64,000 nucleotides of DNA from Myxococcales bacterium (GCA_023248635.1 JAHFED010000007.1:1-64000), one strand, 5' to 3'; positions 41,515 through 51,290 are shown, counted from the stretch's first letter. Made by a program: numbers and translations. Notes: generated by a model from the sequence alone, not told the origin.

Positions 41515-42168
41515 CTAAGGATGAGCTCTCAGCCACGCGCTGACGTCTTGACCGAGCTCACGGCCGCAGGCTTGGGCGGCGTCGTCGGCGAGCTCATCGA
41601 CCGGTGTCCCCTCGCCTTCGGCGTCGGCGCGCGCGCGAAAGGAGGCGAGCACGTTCTTTTTCGGCAAGAGCGCAAGGGAGGCCGTGCAGCGAAGAGTGAC
41701 GGCATCGGCGCGCTCCTCGTCGTCGATGCCCAGAGTGAGGGCGTAGCCGCTCTCCGCACGCGCGCGCACGTCGAAGCTCGGCAATGAGCCCGAGAGGCTG
41801 CGCACCAGGGCCTTGCGCACCACCGGGGTGCCACCGACGGCCTCGGCGATCACCAAGACCGGGGCTTGGGCACGGGCGAGCTTGGAGGCCCGGGCACTTT
41901 GGGCACCTTGGCGCAGGCCCGGCGACGCAATCGACCCCGGCGCCTCGACAAGCACAGGACGTGGGAGCGGCGGTGGGGGCGGGGCCGGCGTCGACGCCGG
42001 GGCCACGGTCTGGGTGGGAAAAGCTCCCGCATCGTCGACGACCGCGTGGGGCGGTCCCCGCAGGCCGACGATGACCACTGCCGCCCCGATGCCCAGCAGC
42101 CCAAGCACGGCAATGGCTCGTCTTCTTCGCGCAGGTGCGTCGTCTTGTTCGCGGTCCGCGTCGTTCAC
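41515..42168 (-). CDS. Single-pass membrane protein, unknown
   Basis: A 217-aa protein from GTG 42168: acidic then Arg-rich N terminus, a TM helix (AIAVLGLLGIGAAVVIVGL), a Pro-rich linker (ASTPAPPPPPLPRPV), and a C-terminal periplasmic domain (about 95-217) with VLVIAEAVGGTPVVRKALVRSL, YALTLGIDDEERADAVTLRCTASLALLP and AAQACGRELGQDVSAWLRAHP. The pattern suggests a small alpha/beta envelope domain; no family recognised. It is convergent with the 41075 lipoprotein. Confidence 0.62.
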   Translation of the reverse strand: MNDADREQDDAPARRRRAIAVLGLLGIGAAVVIVGLRGPPHAVVDDAGAFPTQTVAPASTPAPPPPPLPRPVLVEAPGSIASPGLRQGAQSARASKLARAQAPVLVIAEAVGGTPVVRKALVRSLSGSLPSFDVRARAESGYALTLGIDDEERADAVTLRCTASLALLPKKNVLASFRARADAEGEGTPVDELADDAAQACGRELGQDVSAWLRAHP

Positions 42169-42426
42169 CGCGCATCGATGGCCGACGAGGAGGCGCCTTT
42201 CAAGGTGCTGTCTGCGGCTGCGCGCAGCGCGTCAGTGTGAAGGCGTCGGTCGTCTGGTGTTGCCGCTGTGTGAATTTCGCCCCCGACGTTCGAGAACAAG
42301 CGATCGATTCAGCAGCAAGCGGCCAAGCCGAGCATCGACGGCCCAGGCGGCGCGCCTTCATCGTTGCTGGCCCGCCCATTGCTCACTCGTTCATCGCTTC
42401 GAGACGCACCGCGACCCCGAGGGATC

Positions 42427-42585
42427 ATGAGCCAACAGCTGACGCAGAACCAAGAAAGCGTTTCCGCACAGAAGCCGTCGCTGGCAGCCCTGCTGAAGCG
42501 AGCTCTCGACGACGACGAGGATGCTCCCAGCGTTGATGATCGCGAGCGCTACGTGCGCGACGACGAAGACGGCTACTCGGGCTGA
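42427..42585 (+). CDS. Small acidic protein (52 aa)
   Basis: A short gene: MSQQLTQNQESVSAQKPSLA followed by an Asp-rich end with ALLKRALDDDEDAPSVDD and YVRDDEDGYSG. GAGGGATC lies upstream of the ATG (GAGGG five bases away). A good terminator 36 bp downstream supports that it is a real transcription unit. The composition suggests a disordered cytoplasmic protein. No family recognised. Confidence 0.5.
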   Translation: MSQQLTQNQESVSAQKPSLAALLKRALDDDEDAPSVDDRERYVRDDEDGYSG

Positions 42586-42620
42586 GCTCCGCCACCCCGG
42601 CGACGCACCCAACTCACGCG

Positions 42621-42652
42621 ACGGCGGCCCTTGGTGGTCGCCGTTTTTTTTT
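42621..42652 (+). terminator. Intrinsic terminator after the 52-aa gene
   Basis: GGCGGCC-cttggt-GGTCGCC stem (one G-T pair) followed by nine T. Confidence 0.85.
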
Positions 42653-42777
42653 GGGGTCGGACACCAGGGGGATGCCCCGGCTTGGCCGCCATCGCGAGCG
42701 GAGCGAAGTGCGCCCGCAAGGGCAAAGAAGATTCCGGAGCCCGATGGTGCGGCCTCCGCGCAGCCGACAAGGCCAAC

Positions 42778-42824
42778 GGGATGATGCGCGTGAAGCGCGC
42801 CGGCGGAACGCGGAGTTGGTGGGG
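42778..42824. repeat. Dispersed GC-rich repeat R1, copy 2
   Basis: Shares GGGATGATGCGCGTGAAGCGC and GCGGAGTTGGTGGGG with 26979-27016; here the two blocks are separated by 10 extra bases. Confidence 0.75.
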
Positions 42825-42859
42825 CCCCGCGTCCGGCTCCGCCGGCGCGGGGGCCTCCT

Positions 42860-42905
42860 AATCCCTGGATTCAGTTGAGTTTGCACTCAACTGAACCCAG
42901 GGATT
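42860..42905. repeat. 46-bp near-perfect hairpin
   Basis: AATCCCTGG-a-TTCAGTTGAGT, loop TTGC, ACTCAACTGAA-c-CCAGGGATT: twenty paired bases with one internal a-c mismatch. Similar sequence (GATTCAACTGATCTCTGGGATT) recurs once about 90 bp downstream. Confidence 0.9.
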
Positions 42906-43030
42906 GTGTTTCAAAGGGGGCTGCGCCCCCTCCCGTCGTCGAGCAAGTCGCCGACGGGGCCCTCCCCATCCGTGGTCGCTCCGCTCCCGAAGATGCAGAT
43001 TCAACTGATCTCTGGGATTAAGATAAGAAA

Positions 43031-43094
43031 AGCATCCCCGCCGGAGCTGAACGAGACCGCTCTGCGGTCGAAGTTCAGCGAGATCGGGGATCAG
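43031..43094 (-). repeat. 64-bp nested-hairpin 3' element R2, copy 2
   Basis: The second copy of the 27071-27134 element. On the minus strand the outer stem is ATCCCCG/CGGGGAT, with the same middle and inner stems, and is followed by TTTTCTT, giving it the form of an intrinsic terminator. The TGA of the TPR-zincin gene (43091-43093) lies at its edge. Confidence 0.82.
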
Positions 43095-44155
43095 CTGAGC
43101 CCGCGGGCGTCGAGGTCTTCTTCGTCGAGACCCAAGTGGTGCCCGATCTCGTGCAACAGGGTCACACCGATCTCGTCGACCATCTCGTCCTCGCTCGCGC
43201 AGGTGACCTCGAGGTTCTTGCGATAGAGGAAGATGCGCACCGGTTGTCCGGGGCCCGCGTTGGGCGCCAAAGGCTCGGGATCAAAGAGGCCCACCGCCGA
43301 CGGCGACAAAGGCGGATCGCTCTTCTGCAGCACAGCGAGGTCCGGAAGATCTTCGACGATGACGTCGACGTTCTTCATCGCAGTGCGCACGGCTTCGGGC
43401 AGCTCGGCCATGGCTTCTTCGATCACCTTGGCGAAGTGGTCCTCGTCGATGCGAAAGGGGAGCTGGAAGCGGTCGCCGTCGAGGGCGATGGCACGATCGA
43501 AGGCCTTGTCGGCTTTGTCGTGATCCCGGCGGATGGTGTGGATGCGCCCGCGCAGCCACCAGGCGTCGGCGTTGCGTGGATCGCGATCGACGGCCTGGGC
43601 CACGATCTTCTCGGCTTCGTCGACGCGGCAGAGGTCAAAGAGCGCGGCTGCGCGGGCCACCCGGGCCATGGCGTCGTCGGGCGCGAGCTTGACGGCGAAA
43701 TCGGCAGCAGCGAGGGCCCCCCGTGGATCGTGGTCGGCGGCGCGCACGTCGGACAAAGTCAAATAGACCTCGACGGCGAAGTCGGCGGCGGCTTCGGCTT
43801 TTTCTTCTTTGTCTTCGCCGCCAGTGTCTGGCTGCTCGCCTTTTTGCAGACGTCGCCCGAGCTCTTCGAGAGGTGGACGCGCGCCAACGACGTCGTCGAA
43901 GCCGTCGAGGAGCAGGGTGACCAGGCGAAAGCTGATGATCATCGACGTCGGGTGATCTTCGCGGGCCTCTTCGGCGGCGCTAACGGCTTCGTCGAGCAGA
44001 TCGTCGGCGGCGAGCACGTCGACCTCGAGGAGACGGACGTCGATGGCCCGCCCGTCGACACGCCGCGCCTCGTTCAGCAGGCGCTTCGCATCATCCACCC
44101 GCCCGTCGTACAGGGCTTCGTGGGCTTCATCGACGAGTTCACCAAGGCGCGACAT
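43091..44155 (-). CDS. TPR protein with C-terminal zincin metallopeptidase domain
   Basis: A 354-aa protein. Residues about 1-220 are TPR-like helices (LGELVDEAHEALYDGRVDDAKRLL; AAADFAVKLAPDDAMARVARAAALF; ADAWWLRGRIHTIRRDHDKADKAFDRAIALD). The C-terminal about 130 residues form a small zincin of the 'metallopeptidase family' (DUF1025-type): FRIDEDHFAKVIEEAMAELPE, EDLPD, PVRIFLYRKNLE and the active site VTLLHEIGHHLGLDEEDLD. The substrate is unknown. The ATG at 44155 begins with the first TPR helix; the frame is open 12 codons further. It follows the outer-membrane protein gene on the same strand after 68 bp. Confidence 0.83.
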   Translation of the reverse strand: MSRLGELVDEAHEALYDGRVDDAKRLLNEARRVDGRAIDVRLLEVDVLAADDLLDEAVSAAEEAREDHPTSMIISFRLVTLLLDGFDDVVGARPPLEELGRRLQKGEQPDTGGEDKEEKAEAAADFAVEVYLTLSDVRAADHDPRGALAAADFAVKLAPDDAMARVARAAALFDLCRVDEAEKIVAQAVDRDPRNADAWWLRGRIHTIRRDHDKADKAFDRAIALDGDRFQLPFRIDEDHFAKVIEEAMAELPEAVRTAMKNVDVIVEDLPDLAVLQKSDPPLSPSAVGLFDPEPLAPNAGPGQPVRIFLYRKNLEVTCASEDEMVDEIGVTLLHEIGHHLGLDEEDLDARGLS

Positions 44156-44223
44156 GTCTGATGACCTCGACGAATTCGTCGACGAGGTCAACGGGTCTCT
44201 TGCTCCGCAGGTGACGGCTCAGC

Positions 44224-45534
44224 TCAGAAGGTGATGCCGACGTGGGCCTGCACGCCCAATTGCAGGGACTGCTCGATGCGCAGGCGTCGCCCGACGGTGT
44301 CGATGGCCGGGTTGTAGTAGGGGTTGCGCTCGGCCGGGTTCGTCAGGTCGATCTCGTTGTTGTCGTCGGTCTCGAGATCCTTGCCGAAGTCTTCGATGCT
44401 GAGAAAGTGCTCGGTGTCGTAGTTGAGCATCCCTTTGAGATCAATAAAGAGCAAATCGAACGCTTTGAAGCTTAAACCAGCTTCGGCGCCGACGCGAACA
44501 AATTGATCTGTGTAGGTCTGTTCGCGGAACAAATCACTTACTTCTGAGTAGTCGCGTCCTTCGCTGAAATAACGTGCTGATCCTTGCAGCTCGATGGCGA
44601 AACGTTGGGTCAGCTTCTTGTCTTCATAGGGAACGATCTCGAGCCCGGCGACGAAGCCCCCGCTCTGTCTTGGCTGCTGCCCCAGCACGTGCTCCGCCTG
44701 GCCACCGACGAAGGGGATCGTGTACTCGACGAGGAAATAGGGATCGAGGACGAGGAAGCGCTTGGACATCGCGATACTGAAGTGGAACTTGTTCAGCCCG
44801 TCGGAGACGCCACCGGGAGCTTCCTGCTTGAGCTCCTCAGCGGTCGGATCCATGAAACCGAAGAAGGGCGGCGTGTAATCGGTCTGCAGCGTGACCGTCG
44901 GCTTCGTCTCGTCGCGTTCGTTGTTCCAGGGCGACCACCGCACACCAAATGTCGGATTGTCGAGGCCCTGACGATACATGGAGGATTCACCGTTGGCGTT
45001 AAATCGCCAGTCATTGTACCCGTTAGCAGGAAAACCATACTGCTCTTTATTATCGCCCTGCACCTCTGGTTTGTTGTTGCCGGCGCCGGCGGTCTGGGGC
45101 CATCCGTCGACGGTGGGGGTGGGGTTGGGCGAGCGATCTCGGATGAGGGTGCTGTTGGTGGCGTCGGTGCTGGCAGCGAAATGGGTGGTCTGCTGGTCCC
45201 ACAAGACGATGGGCCACTCGATGAAGAGCGACAGATCGTGAAAAACACCGACCTCGAGGCGGGGCCTGAGGCGAAAGCGCTGCCGCTGCCACTCGAGCTC
45301 TTTGACGTCGGCGGTGCGCACGTCGCCTTCCGGATCGTCTGGGGGCGCCTGGGTGTTTTCGCGGGTGATGAGAGCGCTGCTGTTCACGAAGTCGAACTTG
45401 AGCTCCAGGTTGACGTCGATGGGGTCGTCGCCGTCGGCAGCGTCGGCGACGTCGGTGACCTGTGCGGCGCGGGCTCCCGGCACCACGGCAAAGCTGGTGC
45501 CAACGACGACGGCGAGCAGGGGGAAAGGGCGCAT
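44224..45534 (-). CDS. Outer-membrane beta-barrel protein
   Basis: A 436-aa protein with a signal peptide (LLAVVVGTSFAVVPGARAA). The body is rich in alternating aromatic/hydrophobic strands (LEVGVFHDLSLFIEWPIVLWD; FHFSIAMSKRFLVLDPYFLVEYTIPFVGG; FAIELQGSARYFSEGRDYS) and ends QSLQLGVQAHVGITF with a terminal Phe, as expected for BAM-dependent barrels. No precise family is recognised. It sits 33 bp downstream of the NtrC-type regulator gene on the same strand, so it may belong to the operon or be a target. Its central part is locally A/T-richer than its flanks (44400-44600). Confidence 0.78.
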   Translation of the reverse strand: MRPFPLLAVVVGTSFAVVPGARAAQVTDVADAADGDDPIDVNLELKFDFVNSSALITRENTQAPPDDPEGDVRTADVKELEWQRQRFRLRPRLEVGVFHDLSLFIEWPIVLWDQQTTHFAASTDATNSTLIRDRSPNPTPTVDGWPQTAGAGNNKPEVQGDNKEQYGFPANGYNDWRFNANGESSMYRQGLDNPTFGVRWSPWNNERDETKPTVTLQTDYTPPFFGFMDPTAEELKQEAPGGVSDGLNKFHFSIAMSKRFLVLDPYFLVEYTIPFVGGQAEHVLGQQPRQSGGFVAGLEIVPYEDKKLTQRFAIELQGSARYFSEGRDYSEVSDLFREQTYTDQFVRVGAEAGLSFKAFDLLFIDLKGMLNYDTEHFLSIEDFGKDLETDDNNEIDLTNPAERNPYYNPAIDTVGRRLRIEQSLQLGVQAHVGITF

Positions 45535-45567
45535 CGCTCCGACGTTAGGGAGACCGAGAAAGCCGGG

Positions 45568-47178
<1,611 letters not shown>

Positions 47179-47207
47179 CCGCGCCGGCTATAGCAGCTTC
47201 GCCGTCG

Positions 47208-49370
47208 TCATTTCTCGGCCGCCGCTGCCTTGTCCCGCCGCGCCGAGGCCGGCAGTCGTATGATGAAGGTCGCACCATGATCGCGTGAGGGGGCCTCGAT
47301 GGAGCGCACCTCGATCTGCCCGCCGTGGTGCTGAACGATGCGCTGGCAAAGCGCGAGCCCGAGACCGGTGCCCCGCTCCTTGGTCGTGAAGAAGGGAATG
47401 AAGATCTGATTCAACGTCGCCGCCGACATGCCCGGGCCTTCATCTTTGACGCGCACCTCCACCGAACGCAGCGGTCCCTTCAAGCCGATCAGAGCGGCGT
47501 CTTTGAAGCTGTCGACGACGCGGGTGGAGAGAGACACGCGGCCTTTGCGCCCCATGGCATCGGCAGCGTTCAGCACCAAATTGATCAGCACCTGTTGCAA
47601 GCGTTCGGCGTCGCCGCTGACGTCGGGAGCGGCTTCGTCGAGGTCCAGGGTCAGCTGCATGTCGGCCAGATCGTGCTGCATCAGCTGGGCGGTGCGCTTG
47701 ACGGCGTCGTTCACGCTCAACGCTGCAAAGGTGCCGCGAAAGGGGCGCGCATAATCGAGGAATTCGGTGACGACGCCGTTGAGCCGGTTCACCTCGTCGA
47801 TGATGATCTCCATCAGCTCTTTGTCATCGCCGCGCAGCTGCCGGGGATCGAGCTCTTGGGCAGCACCCTTGATGGCGGCGAGGGGGTTTCTGATCTCGTG
47901 GGCCAGGCCGGCCGACATCTCACCGAGGGCCGCGAGTCGATCGCGTTCCCGCAGCACGCCGAACAAGCGGCTGTTCTCGACGTTGATGGCGAGCTGATCG
48001 CAGACGGCGATGAGGGCGGCAATTTCGTCGGAGGCGTAGGCATCGGCGAGCCGTTCGTCGCGCAAGCACAAGAAACCGACGACGTTGCCTTGCACGCGCA
48101 GCGGCACCACGAGGTCGGCGGTGAGCTCATCGAGTCCGCCCAAGAGCGCGGTCTCTTGGGCCACCGATTCCGACTTGCTTTCATCGGCGGCTGGTTGCTC
48201 GAGGGTCCCGCGTTGGGTTGTGAAGGGCCGGTCGTCGCTGCGTCCCAGCCGCCGGGTCAAGGCCTCGCGCGACAGGGGCGTCTGCGCCCGCAACAAGAAG
48301 GCGACCAGCGCTGGGTGCGTGTTGCCGTCGAGGACGCGCACGGGTTGGGCCCCGCGGTACTCCTGCAGTTGAAAGGCGAGGCCGCCCTGATCGAGCAAGT
48401 AGGCGCCGGCGTGGGTGGCCCGCTTGGCTTCGTAGACTTCATCGAGCACGGCGGCGAAGGCGCGGGGCAGCTCAATGGTTGTCATCAGGCGGGGCACCAG
48501 GCGTCGCAGGCCGCGGGTGAAGCTCAGCTGCTCGCGAAAAAACACGCGGGTCGCTGTTTCTTCCAGGCGGGTCTTCACGGGCTCAAAGAGGATCAAGATC
48601 AACGAGCTGGCCACGAGCGTGTTCGACAAGAAGAAGCCGCGGCGGTCGCCGACCCACAGGAACAAGAGGCCGTAGACGACGGCGAGGATCAGCGCCAGCG
48701 AGCCGAACACCAGCACTTTGCCCAAGAGCTCGTGCAGATCGAGAAGCCGCGAAGACAAGATCGCCTGGGACAAGAAGTACACGTAGAGCGCGACGATCAA
48801 TCCGCCGACGGCAGGCAACGGCAGGCCCGCGAAGGCCAGCAGGTCGATGGCGCAAAAGAAGGCCGCGACGATGCCGCCGATGGCCAAGGTCTGCAGCCGC
48901 GTGCGCTCGGCCAGCGAATCGAGGTGGCGGGCCCGACCGAACACGCGCGCCAAACGCGACAACAGCAACAGCAAGAGCACCGTCGACAGCGCCGGCGTCA
49001 CCCCCCGCATCGTCAGCAAGGGCGTGAAGGTGACGACCACCACGAGCAAGGCCGCCAGCAGGGTTCGTCGTCGACGTCGCCGCGCGGACAGCGAGTCCTC
49101 GCCGAGAATGCCGTCAAAGAAGAGATCGGCTGCGACCACGGCGACGGCGGCCAAAGACACCCGCAAGGACAAGAAGCGTGACGGGTCGGCGGCTGCCGAA
49201 CCGGCGATGGCGGCGGCGAGAAAGCTCGCATGGTAGGCGCCGACGGCGAAGGCAAACAGAGCGAAGCGAACCGTTGAGCCCTGCGTCGAGCGCAACAACA
49301 ACGCCGCCGCCGAAGCGATGCAGACGATGACTGCGACGAGGGCGGACTGGGACGCGAGGGTATCGAACAA
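47208..49370 (-). CDS. Polytopic sensor histidine kinase with GAF domain
   Basis: A kinase of about 720 aa. The N-terminal third has seven to nine TM helices (e.g. ALVAVIVCIASAAALLL, TLLAALLVVVVTFTPLL, AVGGLIVALYVYFLSQAIL, LVFGSLALILAVVYGLLFLWVG). A GAF-like domain follows (about 310-470: VVPLRVQGNVVGFLCLRDERL). The HisKA domain has GEMSAGLAHEIRNPLAAIKG (His near 491), and the HATPase domain has NLVLNAADAMG, DEGPGMS and GTGLGLALCQR. The start is uncertain: TTG 49370 has AAGGA upstream and begins just before TM1; TTG 49442 extends it by 24 residues. It is paired with the adjacent NtrC-type regulator. Confidence 0.88.
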   Translation of the reverse strand: MFDTLASQSALVAVIVCIASAAALLLRSTQGSTVRFALFAFAVGAYHASFLAAAIAGSAAADPSRFLSLRVSLAAVAVVAADLFFDGILGEDSLSARRRRRRTLLAALLVVVVTFTPLLTMRGVTPALSTVLLLLLLSRLARVFGRARHLDSLAERTRLQTLAIGGIVAAFFCAIDLLAFAGLPLPAVGGLIVALYVYFLSQAILSSRLLDLHELLGKVLVFGSLALILAVVYGLLFLWVGDRRGFFLSNTLVASSLILILFEPVKTRLEETATRVFFREQLSFTRGLRRLVPRLMTTIELPRAFAAVLDEVYEAKRATHAGAYLLDQGGLAFQLQEYRGAQPVRVLDGNTHPALVAFLLRAQTPLSREALTRRLGRSDDRPFTTQRGTLEQPAADESKSESVAQETALLGGLDELTADLVVPLRVQGNVVGFLCLRDERLADAYASDEIAALIAVCDQLAINVENSRLFGVLRERDRLAALGEMSAGLAHEIRNPLAAIKGAAQELDPRQLRGDDKELMEIIIDEVNRLNGVVTEFLDYARPFRGTFAALSVNDAVKRTAQLMQHDLADMQLTLDLDEAAPDVSGDAERLQQVLINLVLNAADAMGRKGRVSLSTRVVDSFKDAALIGLKGPLRSVEVRVKDEGPGMSAATLNQIFIPFFTTKERGTGLGLALCQRIVQHHGGQIEVRSIEAPSRDHGATFIIRLPASARRDKAAAAEK

Positions 49371-49621
49371 GAGCCTTCGTCCTTCTGGGCGTGACCGGGG
49401 GGCGCTCCGGACAATGGCGCGCTCGTGTCCCAAACGATACAATCAGCGACGCAGGATCAATGGTCGCTTCGGCGACGCTGATGTTCCAGGTCCGCGGGAC
49501 CCGGAAGGCTCGTGGGTTCGAGGTGCTTGCCGGCCTGGAATAACGTCGACGCCGCTGCCGTCTGGTGGTTCCTCGATGGGCAACGGGCTCCTCGAGAGGG
49601 TTTGTGAGGTGTGCCTTCGCC

Positions 49622-50239
49622 ATGTCGATGATGATGATGTCCCCCGCCTTGGACGCGCGGGTTCTGGTGCTGAACCGAGGCTTCCAACCCGTCGCCGTCA
49701 CCCGCGCCGCCCGTGCCTTTGGCTTGCTGTGCTCCGGTGCCGCGCGAGCCCTCGACAGAGAATTCCGGTCCTTCGACTTCTCGTCGTGGGCGGAACTCGG
49801 TGCCGACCTCGACGACGACGTGATCCACACGCCGCGCATGATCCTCAAGGTTCCGCGCGTGGTGGTGTTGCAGGCCTACGATCGGCTGCCGCGGACGCAC
49901 GTGCGCTTCAGTCGGCAGAACATCTACCTGCGCGACAATTTCACGTGTCAGTACTGCGGGAAGTTGTTCTCGCGCAGCCAGCTGAACCTCGACCACGTCA
50001 TTCCGCGCTCCCAAGGGGGCCGGACCTCGTGGGAGAACGTGGTTTGCTCGTGCGTGCGCTGCAACCTCAACAAGGGTGGCCGTACCCCCGAGCAGGCCGG
50101 CATCAAGCTCTTGAAGGAGCCCAAGCGGCCGTCGTGGTCGTCGTTGTCGCCGTCGTTGGGCAAGGTCCCCTACAAGGAGTGGCTGCCCTTCGTCGACCCG
50201 GTGACGGCGAGCTATTGGAACGCCGAGCTCGAAGACTGA
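49622..50239 (+). CDS. HNH endonuclease family protein
   Basis: A 205-aa protein of the widespread stand-alone HNH family (McrA-like). The N-terminal segment DARVLVLNRGFQPVAVTRAARAFGLL is typical. The HNH domain (about 100-165) has zinc Cys pairs CQYCGKLF and CVRCNLNKGGR around LNLDHVIPRSQGG and TSWENVV. DNA-cleaving activity is expected from the family, but its physiological role is unclear. The start codon lies in a cluster of ATGs (49622-49642); the first is taken, and a start at the last is possible. A terminator follows directly. Confidence 0.85.
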   Translation: MSMMMMSPALDARVLVLNRGFQPVAVTRAARAFGLLCSGAARALDREFRSFDFSSWAELGADLDDDVIHTPRMILKVPRVVVLQAYDRLPRTHVRFSRQNIYLRDNFTCQYCGKLFSRSQLNLDHVIPRSQGGRTSWENVVCSCVRCNLNKGGRTPEQAGIKLLKEPKRPSWSSLSPSLGKVPYKEWLPFVDPVTASYWNAELED

Positions 50240-50241
50240 TG

Positions 50242-50270
50242 GGGGCCCCGGCAACGGGGCCCTCCCTTTT
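50242..50270 (+). terminator. Terminator after the HNH gene
   Basis: GGGCCCCG-gcaa-CGGGGCCC stem followed by TCCCTTTT; starts 3 bp after the stop codon. Confidence 0.8.
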
Positions 50271-50324
50271 CGTGCACGACAAGGCAGGACGGGCGACCGG
50301 GCTGCCGCAATGAGCGGGGCGGGG

Positions 50325-50503
50325 GCGCGACTGTGCGACCGGGGTGTCGCACAGAGCGGCGCGACTGTGCGGCCGGTGTGTGGCACAGAGCGGCTGCGCG
50401 ACTGTGCGACCGGTGTCGCGCGGAGCGGCTGGGCGACTGTGCGACCGGGGGGCGCACACAGCAGCTGCGCGACTGTGCGATCGGGGTGTCGCACAAAACG
50501 GCT
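50325..50503. repeat. Five-unit tandem array of GCGACTGTGCGAC hairpins
   Basis: Five degenerate direct units of about 34-37 bp, each beginning GCG(C)GACTGTGCG and containing a GTGCGAC/GTCGCAC-type hairpin, separated by AGAGCGGCT-like linkers. Units 1 and 5 keep the full 7-bp stem, while units 2-4 have decayed stems. It fills the space between the HNH gene and the HicAB operon (50240-50603), which has no other gene. Confidence 0.9.
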
Positions 50504-50603
50504 GTTGGCTGGTTGAAGAGAAGACGAAGACATCGTTACCGACGATTGTCGCGAACTCTGGCAACAGAGATGTCATACTAAGACGACGTGGTCTCGTGCA
50601 TCA

Positions 50604-51059
50604 CTACTTGCGTGCCGAGCGTTTTCCCGCTCTTGGTGCCGAGCCGGTCGTGCGTGTGCGAGTCATGGAGCGACGAGCCGCAGCAGCGAGAAAGCCCGAT
50701 CGCGTCAGGCCCTCCAGAGAGGCTGCAGAGTCGATCTCCTTGAGCAGCCGCTCCTCGAGCGTGATGTTGACTCGCACCACGACTGGCTCGGATTGCTCAG
50801 CCTCGACCTCGACAAGCGCGTAGAAGTCGTCACCACGCTTTCCCCGGAGCTTGCTTCCAACGTCATCGAGATCGCTCGCTGCGGGAATGGTGTTGCCATC
50901 AGCTGCAAGGCCATCGAGATGGAGGCGAAGAGCTTCTCCAGCCATCAGGCGGGCCTCCTCAAGGGTGGAGCCCGCCGAGAAGCAGCCTGGTAGGTCAGGG
51001 AACTCGACGCCGAAGTCGGATGCACCCGTCTTTCGCAGGACGCCAATGTAACGCTCCAT
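50604..51059 (-). CDS. hicB: HicB-family antitoxin
   Basis: A 151-aa antitoxin. The N-terminal HicB fold is clear: RYIGVLRKTGASDFGVEFPDLPGCFSAGSTLEEARLMAGEALRLHL. The C-terminal part contains VVRVNITLEERLLKEIDSAASLEGLTRSGFLAAAARR, a ribbon-helix-helix DNA-binding segment for autoregulation. A basic Arg/Lys tail ends the protein. It neutralises HicA and probably represses the operon. The ATG at 51059 shares a base with the hicA stop; GTG 51062 is an alternative. Confidence 0.93.
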   Translation of the reverse strand: MERYIGVLRKTGASDFGVEFPDLPGCFSAGSTLEEARLMAGEALRLHLDGLAADGNTIPAASDLDDVGSKLRGKRGDDFYALVEVEAEQSEPVVVRVNITLEERLLKEIDSAASLEGLTRSGFLAAAARRSMTRTRTTGSAPRAGKRSARK

Positions 51060-51256
51060 CACGTACCTCTCAGGCCGGCCTGCCGGCGAATCGCTGCCAC
51101 TGTTCCAGGCGGGAGGTCCTTCTTCGGATGAGGCACGGTCACTCGGCCCGGCTTTGTCGGGTGCTTGAACTGAACGTGGCTGCCGCGCTGCGCGACCTTC
51201 TCCCAGCCGTCCGCTTTGAGCTCACGGATGACGTCCTTGCTTGAGACGGACGGCAT
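51059..51256 (-). CDS. hicA: HicA toxin (mRNA interferase)
   Basis: A 65-aa toxin of the dsRBD-like HicA family, which degrades mRNA. It matches the family along its length: SSKDVIRELKADGWEKVAQ, catalytic-His motif RGSHVQFKHP, and RVTVPHPKKDLPPGTVAAIRRQAGL. It precedes hicB as usual. The ATG at 51256 lies only 5 bp after a TATGAT box, implying a leaderless or near-leaderless transcript. Confidence 0.95.
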   Translation of the reverse strand: MPSVSSKDVIRELKADGWEKVAQRGSHVQFKHPTKPGRVTVPHPKKDLPPGTVAAIRRQAGLRGT

Positions 51257-51260
51257 GCCG

Positions 51261-51290
51261 AATCATACACACCCGATGTGTACCCGGCAA
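51261..51290 (-). promoter_or_regulatory. hicAB promoter with overlapping palindromic operator
   Basis: On the minus strand TTGCCG (51290-51285), a 17-bp spacer and TATGAT (51267-51262, with an extended TG) give a good sigma-70 promoter. The palindrome TACACA-N5-TGTGTA (51266-51282) occupies the spacer and the first -10 bases, placing it ideally for repression by the HicB ribbon-helix-helix domain. Sequence seen directly; the HicB binding is inferred. Confidence 0.65.

Larger units (their letters stand above)
42586..43090. other. 505-bp gene-free repeat block
   Basis: After the terminator this region has no credible gene. It contains repeat R1 (42778-42824), a 20-bp-stem hairpin (42860-42905), an AGGGGGC/GCCCCCT hairpin at 42916-42933, a half copy of the 42860 hairpin sequence at about 42996-43020, and repeat R2 (43031-43094). 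Confidence 0.7.

Noticed and set aside
50325-50503. CRISPR array
   Set aside because: Units are contiguous direct repeats with internal hairpins and no unique spacers; no cas genes are present.
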